A stretch of DNA of 64,000 bases from DASXRA01 sp036506155 (lineage in GTDB: Bacteria; Actinomycetota; Actinomycetes; Mycobacteriales; Jatrophihabitantaceae). Both the position numbers and the translations under genes were made by a program. This document shows positions 40,257-48,646 of the stretch, piece by piece (position 1 is the first letter of the stretch; every line of letters begins with the position of its first letter). The stretch covers positions 1 to 64,000 of the forward strand of contig DASXSF010000105.1 in assembly GCA_036506155.1 (NCBI GenBank). The letters are read 5' to 3'. The notes beneath the pieces were generated by a model. The model had not been told where the DNA came from. It ran no database searches and saw only the letters and a program-made list of their open reading frames with translations.

Positions 40257-41597
40257 TCACTGCGATAGCTCCAGGGCGACGCGTTCCAGCCCGTTGGCCC
40301 GGGACGCCTTGACGAGCACCACGTCGCCGGGCTGAATCTCCTTACACAGCAGGGCAATCGCTGCGTCCACATCGGGCACCCACCGCGAGCCGTGATCTAT
40401 CGCCCGAGCCGGCTCGCCGACGGTAACCAGCCGCGTGATCCCCAGCTCGATCGCCGCTCGACCCACTGCGTCGTGCTCAGTTGCGGCGGCCGCGCCGAGT
40501 TCGGCCATCCCGCCGAGCACCGCCCAGGTGCGGCCTCCCCGCCCGCGGCCGATGCCGGCCAGGGCGCGCAGCGCGGCACGCATCGACTCAGGGTTGGCGT
40601 TGTAGGCGTCGTTGATCACCACGACGCCGTCCGGCCGCTCGGTGATCTCCATGCGCCACTTCGACCGCGGCGTGGCCGCGGACAAAGCGTCCGCAACCTC
40701 GGGCAGGGGCATGCCGCAGGCGAGCGCAACCGCGGCGGCTGCGAGCGCATTGGCCACCTGATGCTCGCCGGACACTCGCAGCTCGACCGGCGCCGAGCCG
40801 TCGGCATGCAGCGTGAACCGCGCGTGGCCCAGCCCGTCCAGCGTGACGCCGGACGCACGCACGTCCCCAGAGGTGCCGAACGACACGACCCGGGCGGCGG
40901 TGCGAGCGCGCATGGCGCTCACCAGCGGGTCGTCGGCGTTCAGCACGGCGATGCCGTCCGCAGGCAGCGCCTCGACCAGTTCGCCCTTGGCCTGTGCGAT
41001 CGCAGCCCGGGAGCCGAACTCGCCGAGATGTGCCGAGCCCACGTTCAGCACAACGCCGATGCGCGGCGGCGCGATACGGGTGAGGTCCCGGATATGCCCG
41101 ATGCCGCGCGCGCTCACCTCGAGGACCAGGAACCGGGTGTCTGCCGTGGCCCGGAGCACGGTGTACGGGTGACCCAGCTCGTTGTTGAACGACTCGGGCG
41201 GCGCCACGGTCGGGCCTGATCGCTGCAGTACCTGGGCGAGCAGGTCCTTGGTCGAGGTCTTGCCCGACGAGCCGGTGATGCCGACGACGAGCGCGTCGGG
41301 CAGCTGCCGGACCACCGCTGCGGCGAGGGCGGCGAGGGCGGCTCGGCCGTCGGCCACGACGATGCTCGGCGCGTCCACCGGGCGAGTCACGATCGCTGCT
41401 ACCGCCCCGGCTGCGATCGCGTCGCGAACAAAGGAATGCCCGTCTACGTGCTCGCCGGGCAGCGCCAGGAACAACCCGCCGGGCTGGGACTTGCGTGAGT
41501 CGAACTCCACCGGCGCGCTGACACGGGACCGCGGGTCGGCGTCGGAGAGACGCCCGTGAACGACCTCCGCGACCTCGCCGAGCGTCATGCCGATCAA
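40257..41597 (-). CDS. murF: UDP-N-acetylmuramoyl-tripeptide--D-alanyl-D-alanine ligase
   Basis: Completes the stem pentapeptide by adding D-Ala-D-Ala, 446 residues. The P-loop is GITGSSGKTSTKDLL, with ESFNNELGHPYTVLR, LEVSARGIGHI, NVGSAHLGEFGS and NDAYNANPESMRAAL. The start is read as TTG at 41597 because MurF proteins begin with MI.MTL, because the TTG overlaps the murE stop as TTGA like other junctions here, and because the alternative ATG at 41588 would lose the first strand. A repeat-filled gap separates it from mraY. Confidence 0.95.
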   Translation of the reverse strand: MIGMTLGEVAEVVHGRLSDADPRSRVSAPVEFDSRKSQPGGLFLALPGEHVDGHSFVRDAIAAGAVAAIVTRPVDAPSIVVADGRAALAALAAAVVRQLPDALVVGITGSSGKTSTKDLLAQVLQRSGPTVAPPESFNNELGHPYTVLRATADTRFLVLEVSARGIGHIRDLTRIAPPRIGVVLNVGSAHLGEFGSRAAIAQAKGELVEALPADGIAVLNADDPLVSAMRARTAARVVSFGTSGDVRASGVTLDGLGHARFTLHADGSAPVELRVSGEHQVANALAAAAVALACGMPLPEVADALSAATPRSKWRMEITERPDGVVVINDAYNANPESMRAALRALAGIGRGRGGRTWAVLGGMAELGAAAATEHDAVGRAAIELGITRLVTVGEPARAIDHGSRWVPDVDAAIALLCKEIQPGDVVLVKASRANGLERVALELSQ

Positions 41598-43084
41598 CTG
41601 GTGAGCTCCTCGATGGCACGCCGCAGCATCCCGCGATCATCGAACGGGTGGACCACCCCGGCGACCTCCTGCCCGGTCTCGTGTCCCTTACCCGCGACGA
41701 GCACCGTATCGTGCGGCTCCGCGGCTGCGGCGGCCGCCCTGATGGCCTCGGCCCGGCCAGCCACCTCTCTTACGCGGTATCGCAGCTCGGCGGGCACGCC
41801 CGCGAGCATCGCCGCCCGGATCGCCGCCGGGTCCTCTGAGCGCGGATTGTCGTCCGTCACGATCAACAGGTCCGCGCCTTGCGCGGCAACTTGTCCCATG
41901 ACCGGTCGTTTGGCACGGTCGCGGTCGCCGCCGCAGCCGAGCACGACGATGAGCCGGCCTTTCGTGAGGGGCCGTAGGGCCCGCAGCGCACCCTCGACCG
42001 CCGCCGGCTTGTGGCTGTAGTCGACGATCGCAAGGAAGGGTTGCCCAGCGTCGATCCGCTCCATACGTCCAGGTACGGTAGCCGATTCCACGGCGGAGAC
42101 CGCGACCTCCGCCGGCACACCCGCTGCGTCGAGGATGGCGAGCGCCAGTACTGCGTTCGCGACGTTATAGGCCCCGGGCACGGCGCAGCCGGCGGGGAAC
42201 CCGCCGTGCGGCGCGTGAACCTGGAATGCCGTGCTGCCGTCCGCCAGGGTGCGCACGTCGCTCGCCCACCACGCCGCATTGCTGCCGGTCGTGCTCACGG
42301 TGATGGCCGCTGCGACGGCGCCGGCCAGGCGTCGGCCCCACGCGTCGTCCACCACCACGATCGGCACCCTCGCCCGGCCGTCGAAAAGCCGCGCCTTCGC
42401 GGCGAAGTAGTCCTCCATGTCAGCGTGAAAGTCCAAATGATCCTGGGAGAGATTGGTGAACGCGCCGACGGCGAAGTCGATACCGTCGGCGCGTCCCATC
42501 GTCAGCGCGTGGCTGGAGACCTCCATGGCCACCACGTCCGTGCCCCGATCCCGCATCACGGCGAGCAACGCCTGGACATCCGGCGCCTCGGGCGTCGTCA
42601 AACCGGTCGCCACCGACTCCTCGCCGATCATCGTGGCGACCGTGCCGATCAGCCCAGCTGCCTGACCGGCGGCGACGAGCCCGGCGCGCACCAGAAACGT
42701 CGTCGTGGTCTTGCCGCTCGTGCCGGTCACGCCCAGCACCGTCATGGCGCTGCTGGGCCGGCCGTAGACGACAGCGGCGACCCGGCCCAGGCATGCCCGC
42801 ACGTCGCCCACCACGATCGCCGGCAGCTCGCCCGACAGCTGTGCAAGACCGGCTGGGTCCGTGAGCACCGCTACCGCTCCGGCAGCCCGAGCCGGCGCTG
42901 CGAAGTGCGCGCCGTGGCCACGCCGGCCGGGCAGCGCGGCGAACAGGTCACCGGACCGCACCTGGCCGCTGCTCGCGGTTATCCCGGTGACGGCGACGTC
43001 GGGACCGACCAGCCGCCCGCCCGCAGTCGCGGCGAGCTCGCGCAGCTGCCGCGCCTCGGTGCTGGCTGGTCGAGGGATCGACAC
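41594..43084 (-). CDS. murE: UDP-MurNAc-tripeptide synthetase, meso-diaminopimelate adding
   Basis: Adds the third residue of the stem peptide, 496 residues. The P-loop is GVTGTSGKTTTTFL; TTPEAPDVQALL, MEVSSHAL and NLSQDHLDFH are family blocks. The specificity motif reads DNPRSED, and DNPR marks meso-diaminopimelate rather than lysine ligases, so the wall is of the DAP type. The GTG at 43084 is used with GAGGGAC just upstream; the open frame to 43360 overlaps ftsI and is not homologous. Confidence 0.96.
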   Translation of the reverse strand: MSIPRPASTEARQLRELAATAGGRLVGPDVAVTGITASSGQVRSGDLFAALPGRRGHGAHFAAPARAAGAVAVLTDPAGLAQLSGELPAIVVGDVRACLGRVAAVVYGRPSSAMTVLGVTGTSGKTTTTFLVRAGLVAAGQAAGLIGTVATMIGEESVATGLTTPEAPDVQALLAVMRDRGTDVVAMEVSSHALTMGRADGIDFAVGAFTNLSQDHLDFHADMEDYFAAKARLFDGRARVPIVVVDDAWGRRLAGAVAAAITVSTTGSNAAWWASDVRTLADGSTAFQVHAPHGGFPAGCAVPGAYNVANAVLALAILDAAGVPAEVAVSAVESATVPGRMERIDAGQPFLAIVDYSHKPAAVEGALRALRPLTKGRLIVVLGCGGDRDRAKRPVMGQVAAQGADLLIVTDDNPRSEDPAAIRAAMLAGVPAELRYRVREVAGRAEAIRAAAAAAEPHDTVLVAGKGHETGQEVAGVVHPFDDRGMLRRAIEELTS

Positions 43085-43130
43085 TATGTCCCTCGCTCTC
43101 CCGGCGCGACGAGCGTGAGGTGCTCGCGCA

Positions 43131-45182
43131 TCAGCACACGGTACTGGGGCTATCCATCCGCGTCGTCGCGTCACAGACCTGCAACGGGACGTGCTTGGAC
43201 AGCGACCCACTCGGCGGGATGCGCGCGTGCTGCAACTCGTAGGTGGCGATCTCGTGGTAGAGCGGCGCCGCGACGTCGCCGCCCTCGAGCCCGTGCGCTG
43301 GGTTGTCGACCATGATCGCCACCACGAACTGCGGCCGGTCCGCCGGCGCGATTCCCACAAAAGTGTCCCAGTTCATCCAGTCGCTGTACCGTCCGCCGTG
43401 GTTCGGGTCGGGCTGCTGCCCGGTGCCGGTCTTGCCGGCGATGCGGTAGCCGTCGATCGCCGCCTTGACGCCGGTGCCCCCGGGTAGCGTTACGGACTCG
43501 AGCATGGTGCGCACCGTCTTGGCCGTCTTCGGGCTCACCACCCGGACGCCGGGCGGCTGCGGCGTCACCTGGGTGGCACCGTCCGCGTCGGTGACCGACG
43601 CGACGATGCGTGGCGGCACCCGTACCCCGTCGTTGGCGATCGTCTGATACATCGATGCCAGCTGCAGCACGGTCATCGCCTCGCCCTGCCCGATCGGCAA
43701 GTTGGCGAACGACGAGCCGGACCACGCATCGGGAGCCGGCAGGATGCCGGGGCTCTCGCCGGGCAGCTCGATTCCCGTGGCGGTGCCGATTCCGAACTTC
43801 CTTTCGTAGTCGTACCAGGTCGGCCCGCCCAGTCGCTGTGCGATCTCGAGCGTGCCGACGTTCGACGACTCCGCGAGCACCCCGGTCGCGGTGAACGTCT
43901 CGGTCGGGTGCCACCAGGCGTCGTGCACGGTGACGTCATTCATCTGGAATGTGGTCGGTACCTGGATGAGTGACGACGGCCTGATCAGGCCCTTCTCGAC
44001 GGCAGCGGAGAAGGTCACGACTTTGTTCGCCGATCCGGGCTCGAAGACAGTCTGAATAGCCGGGTTCGTGGGCTGCGAGCCCTGAGTGGACGGTTCGGCG
44101 GAATTGAACGTGCCGTTGGCCGCGAGAGCGAGCACCTGACCGTGGGTGTTGAGGATGGCGACCTGTGCGCCGCGCGCGCTGGACGATTCGACCGCGGCGT
44201 CAAGGTACTGCTGAACGGTGTATTGCAGATCCTGGTCGATGGTGAGCCGGACCGTGCCGCCGTCGACCGCGTCCTTGCGGACGGTGGGGCCGGCAGGGTT
44301 GATATTGCCGGTGCCGTCGACCGCGTAAGTGAGTTGTCCGTCCCGGCCGGCTAGCAGGTCGTTGTACTCGTGCTCGATGCCGGCTGCCCCGCTGCCGTCG
44401 GAGTGCACGAACCCGATCACGTTGGCGGCGGTAGTCTGCCCCGGATACTGGCGCTCCGTAGTGGCCTGTGTATAAATGCCGGGCAGCTTGAGGTTCTCGA
44501 CCTGTCGGGCGGTCTGTGGCGGCAGCGCACGGGCGAGCACGGCGTACTGCCCGGGTCCGGCGAGGAGCCGCATCACGTCCAGGGCGGGCCGGCTCACGAG
44601 TGGCGCGAGCTGCAGGGCGTAGCGGAGGCGGTCGTCGGTCGCGATCTGCTGCGGATCGGCCGTGATGTCCTGCGCGCTCGTGGTGTAGGCGAGGACGGTG
44701 CCGTACCGATCGACGATTTCGCCCCGCAACGCGTGCAACTCGATCGTGGACAGCCGTTGCGCTGCAGCGGCGCCGGCATAGTTCGAGTGGTCGACGCCCT
44801 GAAGCTGCACCAGCCGCCCGCCGATGATCACGAGGAGCGCGCACACTGCGGCGAAGCCCACCCGCAGCCGGTTGTTCAGCGCCCTCATCACGAGTGAGCG
44901 GCGGCGCCTGCGCGGCCGCGGCCGTCGGGCCGGGCGAGGACGCGGCAGGGGCCGGGCCGGCCGGCCCGCCGCGACCTGCCTCGTTGTCGGCGGAGCCGGA
45001 GCCCGTGCCGGTGCGGGGACGCGGGGCGTCGCGGCCGTACCGCGCCGCACGGGCACGGGCCGAGGCGCCAGCGGCGGCACGGGTCGAGGTGCCCGCTGCG
45101 GTACGGGTCGAGGTGCCCGCGGCGGCTCGACCCGGGGGGTCCGCGGTGGCTGCGTACGCCGGCTTGGTGGGGGCGGCTTCAT
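43131..45182 (-). CDS. ftsI: Septal transpeptidase, class B penicillin-binding protein (FtsI/PBP3)
   Basis: Cross-links septal peptidoglycan with FtsW, 683 residues. A long Pro/Arg-rich cytoplasmic head (1-97, repeating APRPVP units) precedes one helix (about 107-126). The PBP dimerisation domain starts RLSTIELHALRGEIVDRYG. The transpeptidase domain carries SxxK in FEPGSANKVV, SxN in ESSNVGT and KTGT in AGKTGTGQQ. The C-terminus ends in two spaced Cys. The ATG overlaps ftsL as ATGA. The head is unusually long and low in complexity compared with mycobacterial PbpB. Confidence 0.95.
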   Translation of the reverse strand: MKPPPPSRRTQPPRTPRVEPPRAPRPVPQRAPRPVPPLAPRPVPVRRGTAATPRVPAPARAPAPPTTRQVAAGRPARPLPRPRPARRPRPRRRRRSLVMRALNNRLRVGFAAVCALLVIIGGRLVQLQGVDHSNYAGAAAAQRLSTIELHALRGEIVDRYGTVLAYTTSAQDITADPQQIATDDRLRYALQLAPLVSRPALDVMRLLAGPGQYAVLARALPPQTARQVENLKLPGIYTQATTERQYPGQTTAANVIGFVHSDGSGAAGIEHEYNDLLAGRDGQLTYAVDGTGNINPAGPTVRKDAVDGGTVRLTIDQDLQYTVQQYLDAAVESSSARGAQVAILNTHGQVLALAANGTFNSAEPSTQGSQPTNPAIQTVFEPGSANKVVTFSAAVEKGLIRPSSLIQVPTTFQMNDVTVHDAWWHPTETFTATGVLAESSNVGTLEIAQRLGGPTWYDYERKFGIGTATGIELPGESPGILPAPDAWSGSSFANLPIGQGEAMTVLQLASMYQTIANDGVRVPPRIVASVTDADGATQVTPQPPGVRVVSPKTAKTVRTMLESVTLPGGTGVKAAIDGYRIAGKTGTGQQPDPNHGGRYSDWMNWDTFVGIAPADRPQFVVAIMVDNPAHGLEGGDVAAPLYHEIATYELQHARIPPSGSLSKHVPLQVCDATTRMDSPSTVC

Positions 45183-45793
45183 CGGTGGCTCCGCGTCGGC
45201 TGCGCCGACGTGACCGGCCGCTCCGGCGGCTTACTTGTCGTCGGCGTAGCTGTCCCCGTCGGCGTGCCCGTCTTCGTCGGGCCGGCGGTCTTCGTCGGCG
45301 TGGCGCTCTTCATAGGGGTGGCGGTCGGCGTCGGCGAAGGTGCCGGTACCGGAACGGCCGCAGCCGGCTGTGCCGAGCCGAGCACACTCGCGCGGCCGTC
45401 TGGCTGGATCCGCAGGAAGGCTGGATGATCTGCGGGCACCATGCCGAGCGCCGAGGCGGCGCTGCGCAGCGCCGCCGGGGCGCGCCGGGCGGCGAGTTCG
45501 GCCTTGAGCTGCTGAACGTCGTCCGCTGCGTCGGCGTTCGCCTGGGCGATCGACTGGCGGCGCAACTCCGCTGCAGCGGCCGCGGTGTTGAGGGCGAGCA
45601 GTGCGCACAGCCCGCCGACGAGCAGCCCCGCGATGAGCAGGGCGAACGGAGCGCGTGGCGGGCCCGTTCGTGTCGCGACGTGCGAGGCACCGGACGCGAC
45701 GAGACGCGGCCGGGTCCACGCCGAGGGCCGAGCGCGCGCTGCGGCGGTAGGTGGGCGCCCCGAGGTCCGGGGGGCGCGGGCCGGCGCGCTCAT
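45179..45793 (-). CDS. ftsL: FtsL-like bitopic division protein
   Basis: A 204-residue single-pass protein in the place of ftsL between rsmH and ftsI. A basic cytoplasmic part (1-49) precedes a helix (about 50-70) and a short coiled coil (AAELRRQSIAQANADAADDVQQLKAEL split by few prolines), then SALGMVPADHPAFL, typical of actinobacterial FtsL. The last 60 residues are a Thr/Pro/Lys repeat (TPTKTAGPTKTGTPTG) that may be a wall-spanning spacer. It overlaps both neighbours by ATGA. FtsL proteins diverge strongly, so the call rests on topology and position. Confidence 0.85.
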   Translation of the reverse strand: MSAPARAPRTSGRPPTAAARARPSAWTRPRLVASGASHVATRTGPPRAPFALLIAGLLVGGLCALLALNTAAAAAELRRQSIAQANADAADDVQQLKAELAARRAPAALRSAASALGMVPADHPAFLRIQPDGRASVLGSAQPAAAVPVPAPSPTPTATPMKSATPTKTAGPTKTGTPTGTATPTTSKPPERPVTSAQPTRSHR

Positions 45794-46725
45794 GCCGGCT
45801 CTCGGATGCGCTCGGCCGCGCGCAGCCGCGCCGACGCGGCGCGTGGGTTGGCCTCGACTTCTGCGGCGCTCGGTCCAACGCCTCGCGCCAGCAGCCGCAG
45901 CTGCGGTCCTTGGTCGGTGAGCGGCACCGGCAGGCCCTGCGGCGTGCGATCGCTGGCGAGTTCGGCCAGTGCCTGCTTGACGATGCGGTCCTCCAACGAG
46001 TGGTAGGACAGCACGACGATCCGGCCGGAGAGCCGTAGCGCCGCAACTGCTCCCGGCAACGCCGCCCGCAGTGCGGAAAGCTCACCATTCACCTCGATCC
46101 GCAGCGCCTGGAACGTGCGCTTGGCCGGGTGACCGCCGGTGCGCCGAGCCGGCGCAGGGATGGCTGAACGCACCAGTTCGGCCAGTCGCGCCGTCGAAGT
46201 CAGCGGCCGAGCGCGGACGATCGCCTGGGCGATTCGCCGCGCGAATCGTTCCTCGCCGTACTCGCGCAGCACGCGGGCCAGTTCGGTGGGCGGGTAGGTG
46301 TTGACGACGTCCGCCGCGGTGCGCCCGGCGTCCTGGTCCATGCGCATGTCCAGCGGCGCGTCCTGTGCGTAGGCGAAGCCGCGCTCGGCCCGGTCCAGCT
46401 GCATGGACGAGACGCCGAGGTCGAAGAGCACGCCGTCGACGCGTGGCATGCCGAGCGCGGCCAGCACTGCGGGCATCCGGTCATAGACGGCGTGCACCAG
46501 GTGCAGCCGCTCGCCGTAGCGGGCGAGTCTCCGTTCGCTTCGGTCCAGCGCCGCCCGGTCCCGGTCCAGGCCGACCAGGCGCAGCTGCGGGTGGGCCGCA
46601 AGCAGTGCCTCCGCATGGCCGCCGAGTCCCACGGTCGCGTCCACCACGACGGCCGGACGTCCCGACAGAGCCGGCGCGAGCAGCGCCAGCACCCGGTCGA
46701 GCATGACCGGCACGTGTTCGTCCAT
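45790..46725 (-). CDS. rsmH: 16S rRNA (cytosine-1402-N4)-methyltransferase
   Basis: Methylates C1402 in the ribosomal P site, 311 residues. It starts with HVPVMLDRVLALL, SAM site DATVGLGGHAEALL, then DGVLFDLGVSSMQLDRAERGF, AKRTFQALRIEVNGEL and VLSYHSLEDRIVKQ, all typical of RsmH (MraW). The ATG at 46725 has GGGGGAGG 11 bases upstream. A 158-bp gap without a gene separates it from mraZ. Confidence 0.97.
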   Translation of the reverse strand: MDEHVPVMLDRVLALLAPALSGRPAVVVDATVGLGGHAEALLAAHPQLRLVGLDRDRAALDRSERRLARYGERLHLVHAVYDRMPAVLAALGMPRVDGVLFDLGVSSMQLDRAERGFAYAQDAPLDMRMDQDAGRTAADVVNTYPPTELARVLREYGEERFARRIAQAIVRARPLTSTARLAELVRSAIPAPARRTGGHPAKRTFQALRIEVNGELSALRAALPGAVAALRLSGRIVVLSYHSLEDRIVKQALAELASDRTPQGLPVPLTDQGPQLRLLARGVGPSAAEVEANPRAASARLRAAERIREPA

Positions 46726-46883
46726 GTCTGGCGCAACCTCCCCCGAGGGCGTTGGTGCCTGCGCCGTCCGGTCGGGTCCCCACCCGTCGTGATCCGCGCT
46801 CCGGCTCGGCGCCGGGGAAGGTGCGCCAAGACGAAGCCGGCGACGGGAGGAGGCCGGGCCGGACGGCGACGTTCAAGAGCTGT

Positions 46884-47321
46884 TCACAACAGCCCGGGCA
46901 GCACCTCCTCCTCGGCGTCCGCGAACGACTGCTCGGTTCGGTCGAGGTAGTCCTGCCAGGCCTGGGAGTCCCAGACCTCTACGCGGGTGTTCGCGCCGAT
47001 GACGACACTGTCCTTCGCGAGCCCCGCGTACTGGCGCAGCGGCTGCGGAACGGTAATGCGGCCCTGCGCATCCGGCACCTCGTGCGAGGCGCTGGCGAAG
47101 AAGATGCGGCTGTAGTCGCGCACGCGACGGTCCGTCACAGGCGCGGTGCGCAGCAACTCGGTCAGGCGGTTGAACTCGGCGATCGGAAACACGAACAGGC
47201 ACCGTTCCTGGCCTTTGGTGATGACGAGCCCGCTGTCCAGGTCGGAGCGGAACTTGGCCGGCAACGCCAGCCGGCCCTTGTCGTCGAGGCGTGGCGTGTG
47301 CGTGCCCAGGAACACCGGCAC
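46884..47321 (-). CDS. mraZ: MraZ transcriptional regulator of the dcw cluster
   Basis: DNA-binding AbrB-fold protein that represses its own division/cell-wall operon, 145 residues, two tandem SpoVT-AbrB domains. The first is FLGTHTPRLDDKGRLALPAKFR, the second carries VPDAQGRITVPQPLRQYAGL; DKGRLxLPxxxR and QGRIxxPxxLR are the duplicated MraZ signature. The GTG at 47321 fits the GAGGGG Shine-Dalgarno better than the GTG at 47324. Its operator lies 29-54 bases upstream. Confidence 0.96.
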   Translation of the reverse strand: MPVFLGTHTPRLDDKGRLALPAKFRSDLDSGLVITKGQERCLFVFPIAEFNRLTELLRTAPVTDRRVRDYSRIFFASASHEVPDAQGRITVPQPLRQYAGLAKDSVVIGANTRVEVWDSQAWQDYLDRTEQSFADAEEEVLPGLL

Positions 47322-47349
47322 CACAACCCCTCACCAGATCGGTCCCGCT

Positions 47350-47375
47350 CCCCACGGTGCCCCACCGTACCCCAC
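47350..47375 (-). promoter_or_regulatory. MraZ operator: three TGGGG boxes at 10-bp spacing
   Basis: On the minus strand GTGGGG occurs at 47375-47370, 47365-47360 and 47355-47350, each separated by four bases. This exactly matches the known MraZ target, TGGG(N) repeats spaced by five bases, upstream of mraZ in other bacteria. It overlaps the predicted -10, so MraZ should autorepress the whole dcw operon. Confidence 0.85.
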
Positions 47376-47391
47376 TTTCAACCACCGTCAA
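47364..47391 (-). promoter_or_regulatory. mraZ (dcw operon) promoter
   Basis: On the minus strand TTGACG (47391-47386), a 16-base spacer, then TACGGT (47369-47364). The -10 falls between MraZ boxes 1 and 2. Transcription would start about 35-40 bases before the mraZ GTG. Confidence 0.55.
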
Positions 47392-47669
47392 CGCCAGGAG
47401 CACCCTGGTGCGCGCGTCGCGGCGCTGGTCAGCCCGGGATTTCCGGGTGAGATGCGAAGTGAGGAACAGGCGTGAACCCAAAACCACCGTTACCCCGATG
47501 TTTCTGTGGTCAGGGATACTCGTCGTGATGCGACGCGCACAGCGCCGAGACGAGCCGCGCCTTTTTGGGGGGCAGCAGGTTGGTGGACCAGGTGGAGCAG
47601 TACCGCAACGACCGTCCGTCCAAAAGGGCAGTAGCGCCGACGAACCAGTCCAGGGCAGGGTTACAGGCT
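47392..47669. other. mraZ-moxR divergent interval, no gene seen
   Basis: The divergent gap between mraZ and moxR is 348 bases. Beyond the mraZ promoter I see no convincing gene. The moxR frame is open from 47565, but codons before 47670 include TTA, AGG (twice), AAA and GTA, unlike the surrounding genes, so this part looks non-coding. A possible moxR -10 GATACT lies at 47515-47520 without a good -35. CTTTTTGGGGGGC at 47561-47573 is the only run of T. Confidence 0.5.
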
Positions 47670-48638
47670 GTGGCGGATCTCGACGACATCGGCGTGGTCC
47701 GCGCTGCCGGTGGGCGGATTCTCACCAATATCAGCCAGGTCATCGAGGGCAAGACAAGCACCATCAGGGTCGGCCTGGCCGTGCTGCTCGCCGAAGGTCA
47801 CCTGTTGATCGAGGACGTCCCAGGCGTCGGAAAGACCAAGTTCGCGAAGGCGTTGGCTCGATCGATCGACTGTTCGGTGCGCCGGGTGCAGTTCACCCCC
47901 GACCTGCTGCCCAGCGACATCACCGGGGTGAGCGTCTACAACTCCGAGTCGCGCGACTTCGAGTTCAAACCCGGCCCGGTGTTCGCCAACATCGTGGTCG
48001 GCGATGAGATCAACCGCGCGTCACCGAAGACGCAGGCGGCGCTGCTGGAGTGCATGGAGGAGCAGCAGGTCACCGTCGACGGGGTCACGTACTCCCTCGA
48101 GACGCCGTTTCTGGTACTCGCCACCCAGAATCCCATCGACATGGAGGGCACCTACCCGTTGCCCGAAGCTCAGCGCGACCGGTTCACCGCGCGTATCTCG
48201 ATGGGCTACCCCGACCGCCGCGACGAGATCACGATGCTCTCCGAGCACGCCGCCAGTGATCCGCTTGCGTCGCTCGAGCCGGTCTCGGACGCGACCGAGG
48301 TGCGCGCCCTGATAGAGCGGGTACGAGCCGTGCACGTCGCGGACGGCATCAAGGCCTACGCCGTCGACCTCGCCGAGGCCACTCGGCGCGCCGCCGACGT
48401 CCGGCTCGGCGCCTCGCCCCGGGCGACACTGCAACTGTTGCGCGCCGCAAAGGCGTGGGCCGCGCTCGACGGGCGTGACTACGTGATTCCGGACGACATG
48501 CAGACACTGACCGGTCCGGTCCTCGCGCACCGGCTGCTGCTCACCGCCGACGCGAGCATCGGGGGGCGCACCACTGAAGACGTGCTGGCCAAGCTCGTGG
48601 CGACGGTTGCGATTCCGACGCCCGACGGCCATCGCTAG
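47670..48638 (+). CDS. MoxR-family AAA+ ATPase
   Basis: Chaperone-like AAA+ ATPase, 322 residues. Walker A is EDVPGVGKTKFAKAL, Walker B is VVGDEINRASPKTQAALLECMEE, sensor 1 is LATQNPIDMEGTYPLPEAQRDRF, and the arginine-rich lid ends SPRATLQLLRAAKAWA. MoxR proteins work with DUF58/VWA-type partners, and a DUF58 gene follows after 8 bp. GTG at 47670 is chosen on codon usage; GTG at 47583 is an alternative. The operon diverges from mraZ, a link to envelope biogenesis found in several actinobacteria. Confidence 0.93.
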   Translation: MADLDDIGVVRAAGGRILTNISQVIEGKTSTIRVGLAVLLAEGHLLIEDVPGVGKTKFAKALARSIDCSVRRVQFTPDLLPSDITGVSVYNSESRDFEFKPGPVFANIVVGDEINRASPKTQAALLECMEEQQVTVDGVTYSLETPFLVLATQNPIDMEGTYPLPEAQRDRFTARISMGYPDRRDEITMLSEHAASDPLASLEPVSDATEVRALIERVRAVHVADGIKAYAVDLAEATRRAADVRLGASPRATLQLLRAAKAWAALDGRDYVIPDDMQTLTGPVLAHRLLLTADASIGGRTTEDVLAKLVATVAIPTPDGHR

Positions 48639-48646
48639 GTCCGCGC

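Noticed and set aside
46726..46883. Small gene between mraZ and rsmH
   Set aside because: Open frames here are Arg/Pro-rich shadows without a ribosome-binding site; only the rsmH Shine-Dalgarno is evident.
47565..47669. Longer MoxR N-terminus (TTG 47565 or GTG 47583)
   Set aside because: Contains TTA, AGG, AAA and GTA codons unlike neighbouring genes and no family similarity; kept only as an alternative.
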